Shown: positions 17,037 through 25,115 of the stretch, one piece after another
Layout: the number at the start of each line of letters is the position of its first letter
Position numbering within the stretch: position 1 is the stretch's first letter
From: an uncultured Clostridia bacterium
Lineage (GTDB): Bacteria; Bacillota; Clostridia; Oscillospirales; Acutalibacteraceae
Reading direction: 5' to 3'
NCBI GenBank assembly: GCA_947589575.1
Contig: CANQBM010000004.1
Coordinates: 1 to 64,000 of the forward strand
Length of the DNA stretch: 64,000 bases
Translations under genes and position numbers: made by a program
The notes under the pieces: generated by a model
Databases searched by the model: none
What the model was told of the DNA's origin: nothing
What the model saw: the letters and a program-made list of their open reading frames with translations, nothing else

Positions 17037-17240
17037 ACAAGGGGTAATGATATAGAAATTAGTATTTATTCAAGAAAAGAGATTGAAGAATTATTTGAGA
17101 GCGATTTTCCTAAAAGAACTGTTGTTATCAGTTTTTATGCTCCTCTTGGTATTGCGGTGATAATGAACAACCTGTTAATTATAAGGGCGATACTGAAACA
17201 TTCAATCTGTTTCGTGACACGAACAATAAGGTCAACCCGC
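17037..17240 (+). pseudogene. Degraded small gene, possibly tyrosine-phosphatase-like
   Basis: One frame reads DIEISIYSRKEIEELFESDF and then RTVVISFYAP; a second frame continues with NYKGDTETFNLFRD. This order recalls the N-terminus of small dual-specificity phosphatase-like proteins of Clostridia. There is no start codon in frame (the local ATG runs into TAG), and the frame breaks after about 35 residues. The match is from memory of the family and weak. Confidence 0.35.
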
Positions 17241-17302
17241 TGAACCGAACGCTAAACTATATTTGGCGTTTACCGTCAAATATATAGTAACAGGAGAATG
17301 AA

Positions 17303-18022
17303 ATGAGAAAACTTATAGATATTGTTAATAATGAAAAAGCTGATAAAGAAACTATTTTATCAGGATTTAAACAGCTTGACAGACTTACAAAAGGATTCAG
17401 AAAATCACATTTGATTTATATTGGTGCCGGACCGGGTATGGGCAAAACCACTTTTGCAGTTAATCTTGCAGAAAATATAACAATGGTAGAAAAGAAATGT
17501 GCGTTTTTCAGTCTTGAATTATCAGCTGAAGGTATTGAAAAAAAATTTTTGCGAATTAATTCTGATATGAAAATTTATATTGATGATAACCCCGCACCAA
17601 CAGTATCGGAAATGAAGAAAAAAGTAAAAGATTTAAAATATGTTGATTGTGTAGTCATAGATTATTTGGGATTAATTAAACCTGAAATTAAAGGAGCAGA
17701 CAGAACGCAGGAAGTTTATGATATTTCAAGAGAACTCAAAAGAATGGCAAAAGAATTCGATATTCTTGTTATTTGTACTTCACAAGTGGCAAGATATGAG
17801 GGTATGCCTAAACTGAGTGATTCACGAGAGTATGGTACTATTAAACAGGACGCGGATGTAGTTTTGCTCCTTCAAAGAGATGATTTTACTTTAAAGAACA
17901 TTAATAATATAAATCACGATATAACTGAATTAATTATTACTAAAAATAATTATGGCGATACAGGGATTATTAAATTAAAATACAATTCAGAAACACATCA
18001 GTTTACAGAAATGGATAATTAA
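17303..18022 (+). CDS. DnaB-like RecA-fold ATPase, C-terminal domain only
   Basis: A 239-residue stand-alone version of the DnaB helicase motor domain. It has Walker A GAGPGMGKTT (about 41-50), the FFSLELSAE segment (about 73-81), Walker B VVIDYLGLI (about 120-128), CTSQVAR with the sensor Gln, and an arginine-finger-like LLLQRDD. The N-terminal primase-binding domain is absent. About 40 residues usually found between SLE and the YIDD strand are also missing. The start is ATG 17303 behind ACAGGAGAA. It may be a plasmid, phage or defence ATPase rather than the replicative helicase; DNA translocation is inferred from the fold. Confidence 0.8.
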   Translation: MRKLIDIVNNEKADKETILSGFKQLDRLTKGFRKSHLIYIGAGPGMGKTTFAVNLAENITMVEKKCAFFSLELSAEGIEKKFLRINSDMKIYIDDNPAPTVSEMKKKVKDLKYVDCVVIDYLGLIKPEIKGADRTQEVYDISRELKRMAKEFDILVICTSQVARYEGMPKLSDSREYGTIKQDADVVLLLQRDDFTLKNINNINHDITELIITKNNYGDTGIIKLKYNSETHQFTEMDN

Positions 18023-18161
18023 ATAATGAATATTATTTTAATGAGCAAGTAAGAAGCCGAAGGACTTAGTTATACTATTATTCGTCTGACAAGGTAATTA
18101 TTTCAATATGCTTTGTCATTGTAAAATACTTAATGCTGAATTTAAAATTGAATAAAAATTC

Positions 18162-18190
18162 ATCCCTGTATCCATCGTACAGGGATTTTT
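18162..18190. terminator. Bidirectional terminator
   Basis: ATCCCTGTA (18162-18170) and TACAGGGAT (18178-18186) form a perfect 9-bp stem, with T's on one side and A's on the other. It lies between the converging DnaB-like gene and the phosphoesterase gene. Confidence 0.8.
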
Positions 18191-18203
18191 AATTAATAAC
18201 TAT

Positions 18204-18911
18204 TTAAAATTGAAACTCTTTATAATCATCAAGTCTGAGAAGTATTGGTTCATTGCCGGCAGATACACCAATGTCTATATCAATCCAGGTTTTTGTTTTG
18301 ATAATTTTACCATTGTACTCATCACCATAGCACAAGGTTGGGGTGTGCCCAAATACCGTGATAATATCATCAAAATACTCATCATCAATTTTAGGCCACG
18401 CCCACAGAAAATCGTCGCTTGAATACTGCGGCAACTTCTTGCCTTTATCAAAATTATCCATGCCCGAATGAACGAGAAAAAAATCATTTTCTCCCGCGCT
18501 GACAGCCTCATAAAGCGGAGCATTGTGCAGATAATCAAGAATATCCGAAACTGCTGTGGGCGATGACTCTTTAAGATCTTTCAGCGCTTTCAGCGTTACA
18601 TTGCCTCCGTTGAGCAGATAGTTATTAAGCAGTTCAATTTTTTCATTTGTTATTTCGCCAATGCTTTCGTCTGTAATCTCGTTAAAAACAAATTCGCAGG
18701 ACAGCAGCATCGCCTCGTGATTGCCGAGAATCAGCTGAATGTTAGGCTGCTCCAAAAGCCAGCAGAGCATTTCGACTCCGCCATCACTGTTTCGGTCAAT
18801 CACATCGCCTAATATGTACAGAAAATCATCATCCGAAAATTCAGCTTTTTCAAGCAGTTTCTTAAATTTTTCAAGCGGATAACCGTGCAGGTCTGATATT
18901 ACATAGGTCAT
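18204..18911 (-). CDS. PPP-type metallophosphoesterase
   Basis: A 235-residue calcineurin-like phosphoesterase of the bacterial serine/threonine phosphatase (PrpA/ApaH-like) group. Metal motifs appear in order: SDLHGY (about 6-11), GDVIDRN (about 35-41), LGNHEA (about 62-67), a later VHSGMD (about 149-154) and GHTPT (about 188-192). Its ATG at 18911 overlaps the upstream stop as ATGA, so it is translationally coupled to the UDG-fold-like gene. It could act on phosphoproteins, ApnA or nucleic-acid ends; the coupling hints at the last. Confidence 0.85.
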   Translation of the reverse strand: MTYVISDLHGYPLEKFKKLLEKAEFSDDDFLYILGDVIDRNSDGGVEMLCWLLEQPNIQLILGNHEAMLLSCEFVFNEITDESIGEITNEKIELLNNYLLNGGNVTLKALKDLKESSPTAVSDILDYLHNAPLYEAVSAGENDFFLVHSGMDNFDKGKKLPQYSSDDFLWAWPKIDDEYFDDIITVFGHTPTLCYGDEYNGKIIKTKTWIDIDIGVSAGNEPILLRLDDYKEFQF

Positions 18912-20209
18912 AAAACTAGCCTTTCAATAACCTCTTTAAAGATATCAAATGTTTTAATATTTTCATACTCAATAAATTCTCTACTCTCATAATTCCATCC
19001 CCAAAATTCGCCAGTAAGAAAATTGTAGCCATATCCAATTTTAACAGAGTTATTTAAATGCTGATTATTTTTTCCTGCGATTATTTCAACTTCTGATATA
19101 AGGGACTCTGTAGTATTAAATAAAGATGACTGTGTTTTTGTTCGTATAGCTAGTTTATCATTATGAGTTCGTTTACCTATTTCAATATCATTCATGGCAA
19201 AGCATTTCTTTAATTGAGTTTCTACATCTTTTACTACAGGCAAATATTTGTGATTGAGGGCAAATTGTTTTTTGCTTTTTAATACATCTTCTATTATACC
19301 TTTAACAACATACTTTCTAAAATTATTACTTAATCTGCTTGATGGATGTGGTAATTGAACAAGTTGAATATCTAAATTTTCTAATGTTTCTGAAGAACTG
19401 TTTTGAAAATAATCCTTTGCAAGCCAATAAGCATTGCTGCCATATGCAAAAACTTTTATTTCCTCATATCCATTACAAAGCATTTGAATTTCTTTGGTTA
19501 ATATTTCGTTAATACATGTTCTTTTACACTCATCTTTATACCAAACAGTACCTAAATAATTATCTTTTCCGTTTTTATATCCGTTTAAACCGCATTTAAT
19601 GACATTTGTCAAATAAGCATTTGCAAGTTTATATTTACAGATTAATGAATAAACCATTTCTCCATATTTTCCTTGTTTTAAATATTCATCAAGATTTACA
19701 TTACTAGGTTCCTGTAATCTTCTGTGTATCCAATACCATGTATTTGTTGGGAATTTTCCATTTTCACATTCATTATAAATTTCATAATCTATGCTGGGAT
19801 TTTCCATTAAAAATAAAATAGGGGTATCAATCCAAGATTTATTTTTAAATAAATCTTGGATTTCCGTTTTGTCTAAATTGGCTGCATTCAAAAAATCTAA
19901 AGTGTGAGAACCGTGGGATACATATTTTAATCTATAATCTTTATAGTACTTGTCATAGTCAATTTTATCTTTTTTATTCCATTTTTCATTTTTGTCAAGA
20001 ATTGCATTAGAATCACACTTTGTACAGCATCCAGCGATTCCATATTTGAAACTTCCATTTTGATATACACCATTGCCGACATATTTATTGAAATTATAAT
20101 AATCTTCAGTTAATGAAAAATTATCATCATATTTATTAACTTTTATGATTTGTTTAAAATTGATTTTATGAAGATTTTGAACATTTTTAAAAACTTTATC
20201 GTAGTTCAT
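18908..20209 (-). CDS. Unknown protein with uracil-DNA-glycosylase-like signature
   Basis: A 433-residue cytoplasmic protein; ATG 20209 follows GGAGGATATAATAT. I do not recognise a named family. Visible features are a CCTKC cysteine cluster at about 61-65, FLMENPS at about 133-139 resembling the glycosylase motif 1 (GxNPS/GxDPG type), LTNVIKC at about 199-205, a VFAYGSNAYWLA helix at about 253-264, and LPHPSSR at about 286-292 resembling the HPS loop of the UDG superfamily. The last 130 residues are unassigned. Order and spacing fit a UDG fold, but this is inference. It sits between a WYL regulator and a coupled phosphoesterase. Confidence 0.5.
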   Translation of the reverse strand: MNYDKVFKNVQNLHKINFKQIIKVNKYDDNFSLTEDYYNFNKYVGNGVYQNGSFKYGIAGCCTKCDSNAILDKNEKWNKKDKIDYDKYYKDYRLKYVSHGSHTLDFLNAANLDKTEIQDLFKNKSWIDTPILFLMENPSIDYEIYNECENGKFPTNTWYWIHRRLQEPSNVNLDEYLKQGKYGEMVYSLICKYKLANAYLTNVIKCGLNGYKNGKDNYLGTVWYKDECKRTCINEILTKEIQMLCNGYEEIKVFAYGSNAYWLAKDYFQNSSSETLENLDIQLVQLPHPSSRLSNNFRKYVVKGIIEDVLKSKKQFALNHKYLPVVKDVETQLKKCFAMNDIEIGKRTHNDKLAIRTKTQSSLFNTTESLISEVEIIAGKNNQHLNNSVKIGYGYNFLTGEFWGWNYESREFIEYENIKTFDIFKEVIERLVL

Positions 20210-20291
20210 ATATTATATCCTCCTATATTTATAATTCTACTTTAATACATATCATACAATTTTACAAATCCTTTTATTACATCACTCACGT

Positions 20292-21341
20292 CTATTCCCC
20301 TTTATATCTCTCTGCTGCTTTTTGCAGATCATTTCTAATATCATCAACAAGGCTTTGGGGTGAGATAACTTTTACCTGCAAAGCATACTGCATTGCCCAA
20401 AGACGCATATCCTGCTCGTTGACTGTTGTTGTAACTGTAATTTTTTCTTTTGTTTCATTGCCGAATTCAACATTATTGCCGAAATAATCAAGAATATCGC
20501 TGATTATATATTTTTCTGCAATAAACTGCGCTCTTATGCTTTTGCCCGCGAACATATAAATGTGTTCCGACATATGCTTTGAAAGGTCAAATCCGTTTTC
20601 GGAGCCTTTTACCTCACGCTTGGGTTTGGCAGGCGTATCAAGAAGTTCAATATCTGTAATTCTGTCAACTCGGTAATTTGATAAATCATCATACTTATCA
20701 TAATTGCAGATAAGATAATACCTGTTGTTTGTGGCAACTAACTGATAAGGATTAATTATGTATTCCTTAGGATTGCCGTTGCTGTCCAAACGATTACGGA
20801 GTTTCTTATCCGTACCGTATTCAGCATAATGAAATTTTACCTGCTTTTCCTTACTGATAGCCTCGTCAAGAATGTCAATCGTATAAAATAACTGTTTGTT
20901 GGCAGACTTGTTTTCAGGCATAGTACGGATATGCTTAACCTTTGATTCAAAATATTTGTTAGAGAGACCCTCTAACTTTTTTATTAAATCCTTGCACTGA
21001 CTGTACGGGATATGTTTTGAAAACAGCAGGCTGTCAATAAGCAGGCGGAGCTCGGCATCCGAAAATTCACGTTCAAGATAAAAATCAGAGAGCATATAGC
21101 TTTCTTCAAGCTCACCCGTTTTTGGATTAGGAACCATACGAATAGACTCGCTGTACTCAATAGGATAACCGAATTCAAGAAGATTTGACAGATTGCGTTT
21201 AACTGACTTTCTGTCAATCTTCATATTGTATTCATTTTTCAAAATATCTGCAATTTCCTTTTGCGACAGCCTATGGTTTTCATCGGTATATCTTTTGAGA
21301 ATATCAAGAATGTTAATTATAATCTGCTTTTTATTTGCCAT
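20292..21341 (-). CDS. WYL-domain transcriptional regulator
   Basis: A 349-residue regulator with an N-terminal helix-turn-helix (LSQKEIADIL then DRKSVKRNLSNLL, about 23-57), a central WYL domain (QLVATNNRYYLICNYDKYDDLSNYRVDRI region, about 202-231) and a WCX-type C-terminus. ATG 21341 follows GAGGTGAT. WYL proteins sense nucleic-acid or nucleotide ligands and often repress DNA-repair or phage-defence operons. It heads the minus-strand gene set with an 82-base gap to the next gene, which lies downstream of it. Confidence 0.85.
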   Translation of the reverse strand: MANKKQIIINILDILKRYTDENHRLSQKEIADILKNEYNMKIDRKSVKRNLSNLLEFGYPIEYSESIRMVPNPKTGELEESYMLSDFYLEREFSDAELRLLIDSLLFSKHIPYSQCKDLIKKLEGLSNKYFESKVKHIRTMPENKSANKQLFYTIDILDEAISKEKQVKFHYAEYGTDKKLRNRLDSNGNPKEYIINPYQLVATNNRYYLICNYDKYDDLSNYRVDRITDIELLDTPAKPKREVKGSENGFDLSKHMSEHIYMFAGKSIRAQFIAEKYIISDILDYFGNNVEFGNETKEKITVTTTVNEQDMRLWAMQYALQVKVISPQSLVDDIRNDLQKAAERYKGE

Positions 21342-21417
21342 ATTATCACCTCAGATTTATTCTACAATTTTTGAGGTTATTATACAATAGTGTATGGGAC
21401 GTTTTTGGTGCATAAAT

Positions 21418-21522
21418 ATGATCTTTGATATAAAGTCTTTAAAAAGCAAAATAATTGAGAGTGAATATTCCGATCTGATTATTGACATAACGAGAGCAGT
21501 TAAAATTAAAAAGTATAAATGA
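21418..21522 (+). CDS. Possible 34-residue peptide, uncertain
   Basis: A short frame from ATG 21418 encodes a charged peptide (IKSLKSKIIESEYSDLI core). There is no convincing ribosome site and no known family. It may be a scrap of a lost gene. The rest of 21342-21567 shows nothing else. Confidence 0.15.
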   Translation: MIFDIKSLKSKIIESEYSDLIIDITRAVKIKKYK

Positions 21523-21567
21523 CTTCATCCGAATGAATCTGAAATTTGTAAAAAAATAATAAAAGGC

Positions 21568-21596
21568 TTGAAAAAAATACACCTTAGTAGTATTAT
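21568..21596 (+). promoter_or_regulatory. Promoter of tRNA-Ala
   Basis: -35 TTGAAA (21568-21573), 17-bp spacer, -10 TATTAT (21591-21596), ending 12 bases before the tRNA. This matches a sigma-A promoter. Confidence 0.7.
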
Positions 21597-21608
21597 AAAT
21601 ATTATCGT

Positions 21609-21684
21609 GGGCGCGTAGCTCAGTTGGGAGAGTGCTGCATTCGCATTGCAGAGGTCGAGGGTTCGACTCCCTTCGTGTCCACCA
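21609..21684 (+). tRNA. tRNA-Ala(CGC)
   Basis: The 76 bases fold as a full cloverleaf: acceptor GGGCGCG with CGTGTCC (two G-U pairs), D arm GCTC...GAGT, anticodon arm CTGCA-TTCGCAT-TGCAG, 5-base variable loop, T arm GAGGG-TTCGACT-CCCTT, discriminator A and encoded CCA. Anticodon CGC reads GCG, alanine. Confidence 0.95.
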
Positions 21685-21688
21685 GCAG

Positions 21689-21714
21689 GCGGTGACAATA
21701 TGTCACCGCTTTTT
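21689..21714 (+). terminator. Terminator of tRNA-Ala
   Basis: GCGGTGACA (21689-21697) pairs with TGTCACCGC (21701-21709) around ATA, followed by T5. Confidence 0.9.
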
Positions 21715-21835
21715 CTATGCAAAAGACGCTTCTGTGTTTAAGCCTGCCGTTATTTTAAAAGCCCGGCTTGATGTGAGAATGAAACGAAATGAGTATCGCG
21801 AATATGATAAGTTTGGTAACAGTATCTGCCAGGCG
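21712..21835 (+). pseudogene. Scrap of a P-loop kinase related to the kinase-HIT protein
   Basis: A frame straight after the tRNA-Ala terminator contains VILKARLDVRMKRNEYREYDKFG. It aligns with the lid segment of the kinase-HIT gene (VLLKAPLDIRMERIRKREYEKFG, its residues about 92-114), with the K-A-x-L-D-x-R-M core and E-Y-x-K-F-G end shared. Neither the P-loop nor the HIT domain is present and there is no start. It shows a second copy of this family once stood next to another tRNA. Confidence 0.6.
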
Positions 21836-21865
21836 GAGATAAAAGTTAAATTTCTTTTTTATAAA

Positions 21866-22618
21866 TTAAATTTTTGTTTTTCTGTATAATAGCGGACTGA
21901 TGCCGAACTCCTTTTTAAATACGTCATTAAAGTTTCTTATGCTTGTAAAACCTGATTCAAAAGCGATTTGAGTTATTGATTTATCGGTTCTCTTTAACAT
22001 TCTGACTGCTTCTTCAAGTCTGAATTTATTTACATACTCAGCATAACCGCAGCCAAACTGAGTTTTGAAATATGACGACAAATAATTATAACTATAACCT
22101 ATTTCATTAGCCATTTGTTTTAGTGAAATATTATTCTTAAAATTTTTTTGAATATATAAAACTATTTTCGCGGATAAATCATTATTAGATTTATCTGCTT
22201 TTTTTATGCCGCTTTTCATTAAACTTGAACAGTATTTATATAAAATTGATTTTATTTCAAACCTGTCGTTTGATTTTTTCAGCACCTCAACATCGGATAA
22301 ATTATAAGATAAAACAGGATTTTCAAACTCCTTATCTTTTGTTTCATTATAAAAATCAAAAATATAATCGTTGGAAAATATTGATATTTCGGCTTTGCTA
22401 TTATCAACAGTACAGTATGAATGTATCTGCATCGGTAAAATCACAACACATTCTCCTTTGGATACTATATGCTCCCTGCCGTCGATATTTGCCACAATTC
22501 TTCCTTCAATGACAAATAAAATTTCATAGCTTGTATGGCAATGAGGAACACATAAAATATTATCAATAACAACTGTCGCGTAATGATTGTTATTACTGTG
22601 CTTGACTTCAAAGAGCAT
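21866..22618 (-). CDS. AraC-family regulator of the adjacent GH31 gene
   Basis: A 250-residue AraC/XylS regulator. An N-terminal cupin (VPHCHTSYEILFVIEG, about 28-43) binds the sugar ligand, and a C-terminal double HTH (about 150-250) ends in the standard GFTSIRNFNDVFKKEFG and SPLLYRK. ATG 22618 follows AAGGTGG. It is divergent from the GH31 gene with 89 bases between, where its operator should lie. Confidence 0.9.
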   Translation of the reverse strand: MLFEVKHSNNNHYATVVIDNILCVPHCHTSYEILFVIEGRIVANIDGREHIVSKGECVVILPMQIHSYCTVDNSKAEISIFSNDYIFDFYNETKDKEFENPVLSYNLSDVEVLKKSNDRFEIKSILYKYCSSLMKSGIKKADKSNNDLSAKIVLYIQKNFKNNISLKQMANEIGYSYNYLSSYFKTQFGCGYAEYVNKFRLEEAVRMLKRTDKSITQIAFESGFTSIRNFNDVFKKEFGISPLLYRKTKI

Positions 22619-22660
22619 ATAACCACCTTAACTTTCTGCTATTATTTTATAATATATTTC

Positions 22661-22688
22661 TTGTTTATTCAAGATTATATGTTAAAAT
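22661..22688 (+). promoter_or_regulatory. Probable promoter of the GH31 gene
   Basis: -35 TTGTTT (22661-22666), 16-bp spacer, -10 TAAAAT (22683-22688), in the AraC-GH31 intergenic space. The weak boxes suit an activator-dependent promoter. Confidence 0.4.
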
Positions 22689-22707
22689 TACGCTATGAGG
22701 TGATGTT

Positions 22708-24930
22708 ATGAATATTCCAAATGATAAAGAATTCCCGCAATTTAAAACCGCAGAAGGCAAAGAAACCGAAAAAAAATCCATTAATAAATACTCTGTTGTT
22801 CACAATAGACCGGATGAAATTTTGGATATTGAAAAAAACAATTTTGGAATAATACTGACTCTTTCAACATCTGCGAAAAAAGCAAATTTGTCCTATACCC
22901 ACGAAACGGCAATATATTTATTAAAGCCCTGTGATTCTGCAATAGACAGGCTTTATGTTCATATTGAAATTCGGAGTGAAACAATTTTCAAGGTATTGAT
23001 TTCTAACGAAAAAAATCCCGAAAGCCCGTTTAAAAATATTCCTAATGAAATGAGAATGTTGATAGCTGAACCAAAAAAGGTTGACTTTAATATTTCTGAT
23101 AATGATAGTGAAATAATTATCAAAACTTCAAAAATACAGATACATATTGATAAAACGCAATTTAAAATATATGCCTGTGATAATAACGGCAGAATGTTTT
23201 ACTCACAGCGCAAAAATGATTTCAGAACGCCTGATACCTGTGATATGGCAGTAGGTACTCTCAATAATGAATACCAAACCTATGAAGCTTTGGAGCTTGA
23301 CAATGACGAAATAATTTACGGACTCGGAGAACGCTGGGACAGTATTGTAAGAAACGGCAGGACGGTTGACTTTCATAATAAAGATGCTGTTGGAACAACA
23401 AGCAAAAGAGCTTATGTAAATATTCCGTTTTACATATCCACAAAGGGTTACGGCTTATTCCTGAACAGCGGCGCAGAAACAACCTGGGATATAGCGACCG
23501 ACGATTGTTCAAGTATTCAGTTTTCTGTCTCGGACAACCAAATGGAATACTTTGTTATGATGGGTAATCCAAAAGAAATAATTAAATCATACTGTTCACT
23601 CACCGGGTTTGCGCCGCTTCCTCCGCTTTGGTCATTTGGTCTTTGGATGAGCAGAAACAGCTATATTTCCTGGGAAGTTGTCGATGATATTGCAAATAAA
23701 ATTCGTGAAAATGATATACCCTGTGATGTTTTACATTTAGACACAGCTTGGTTTAAAACAGACTGGGATTGCGATTTAAAATTTTCCGAAGAGCGTTTTC
23801 CGAAACCGGCTGAACATATGGAAAAATTAAAAAAGCAGGGATTTCACACATCCCTTTGGCAATATAATTTTATTCCGCCTAATCCCGAAAATACGCATTA
23901 TCAGGAGGCGGTAAAATACGGCTATCTTGCAAAAGACAGTAACGGCAAGCCCTACCAACTGCCGGAAGAATATAAAGGCAGCTGGGTAAAAGATGTAATT
24001 GTCGATTTTTCAAATCCAAGTGCAAGAAAATGGTATGGAGATAAAATCTGCAAACTTATTAAAACGGGTGCGGGAGCAATAAAAACAGATTTTGGTGAGG
24101 GTATACCGGAAGATGCAGTTTACCAAAATATCGACGGCAGGCATTTTCATAATCTGTATTCGTTGGTATATAACCACACTATTTTTAATGCAACAAAAGA
24201 AACAAGCGGAGAAAATATAGTTTGGGCAAGAAGCGGCACAGCAGGAAGCCAGCGCTATCCTGTGCATTGGGGCGGCGACAGTCAGTGCAGTTTTGAGGCT
24301 CTTGCAAGTACACTCAGAGGTGCTTTGTCGATGGGACTTAGCGGTATTCCCTTTTTCTCTCACGATATTGGCGGATTCTTAGGATTGCCGAGTGATGAAT
24401 TGTATATCCGTTGGTCGCAGCTTGGATTATTTTCTTCACACGCTCGCTGTCATGGTGCAGGTGATACAACACACCGAGAGCCTTGGGCTTTTTCCAAAGA
24501 AACTTGTGACATTTTCAGATACTATGATAAGTTGCGGTATTCATTAATGCCTTATATTTACAAAGAAGCGGAAAAATGCACAAAAACGGGACTTCCGATG
24601 ATGAGAGCCTTATATATTGAATATCCTGATGACAGAAATGTTTATCATATTGACGATGAATATATGTTTGGTGACAGTATACTCATCGCTCCTGTTTTGC
24701 TGCCTCTGTCAAAAAGTGATATAAGAAACGTCTATCTTCCAAGCGGTGTCTGGTTTGATTTCTTTACCAAAGAAAGAATTGAATCAACAGGTATGTGGAT
24801 AAAGCGAAAAGTTGATTTAAAAACGATGCCTATGTATATAAAGGAAGGAACAAAATTAGAATACTGCTCTGCCGATAAAACATTAATTAACGGCTATGGA
24901 AAAATCATTAAAACGGAAACCTGGATATAG
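22708..24930 (+). CDS. GH31 alpha-xylosidase (YicI-like)
   Basis: A 740-residue cytoplasmic GH31 enzyme without signal peptide; ATG 22708 follows GAGGTGATG. The catalytic nucleophile Asp lies in IKTDFGEG (about 459-466), the exact form found in YicI, and the acid/base Asp lies in HWGGDSQC (about 519-526). The barrel also carries FGLWMSRNSY and SGIPFFSHDIGGF, and the N- and C-terminal beta domains are present. The KTDFGE form favours alpha-xyloside over alpha-glucoside. It would remove xylose from imported xyloglucan oligosaccharides. Control by the divergent AraC gene is likely. Confidence 0.9.
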   Translation: MNIPNDKEFPQFKTAEGKETEKKSINKYSVVHNRPDEILDIEKNNFGIILTLSTSAKKANLSYTHETAIYLLKPCDSAIDRLYVHIEIRSETIFKVLISNEKNPESPFKNIPNEMRMLIAEPKKVDFNISDNDSEIIIKTSKIQIHIDKTQFKIYACDNNGRMFYSQRKNDFRTPDTCDMAVGTLNNEYQTYEALELDNDEIIYGLGERWDSIVRNGRTVDFHNKDAVGTTSKRAYVNIPFYISTKGYGLFLNSGAETTWDIATDDCSSIQFSVSDNQMEYFVMMGNPKEIIKSYCSLTGFAPLPPLWSFGLWMSRNSYISWEVVDDIANKIRENDIPCDVLHLDTAWFKTDWDCDLKFSEERFPKPAEHMEKLKKQGFHTSLWQYNFIPPNPENTHYQEAVKYGYLAKDSNGKPYQLPEEYKGSWVKDVIVDFSNPSARKWYGDKICKLIKTGAGAIKTDFGEGIPEDAVYQNIDGRHFHNLYSLVYNHTIFNATKETSGENIVWARSGTAGSQRYPVHWGGDSQCSFEALASTLRGALSMGLSGIPFFSHDIGGFLGLPSDELYIRWSQLGLFSSHARCHGAGDTTHREPWAFSKETCDIFRYYDKLRYSLMPYIYKEAEKCTKTGLPMMRALYIEYPDDRNVYHIDDEYMFGDSILIAPVLLPLSKSDIRNVYLPSGVWFDFFTKERIESTGMWIKRKVDLKTMPMYIKEGTKLEYCSADKTLINGYGKIIKTETWI

Positions 24931-25036
24931 TCATTAATATGTTTTAACGGGAAATTTCAGTTTCCCTCAGTGTCATTGCCTGTGTTCAATTTTATAATAA
25001 TTTTTCATATTCACTTAAATATGTTGCATTAAATAT

Positions 25037-25075
25037 CCCCTATGGCAGAATAAAATAACTGCCATAGGGGTTTTT
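25037..25075 (+). terminator. Terminator of the GH31 gene
   Basis: CCCCTATGGCAG (25037-25048) pairs with CTGCCATAGGGG (25059-25070), followed by T5. Confidence 0.9.
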
Positions 25076-25115
25076 CACTTTCCGCTTTTACCGTATTTGT
25101 TCATCTTTATTATTT

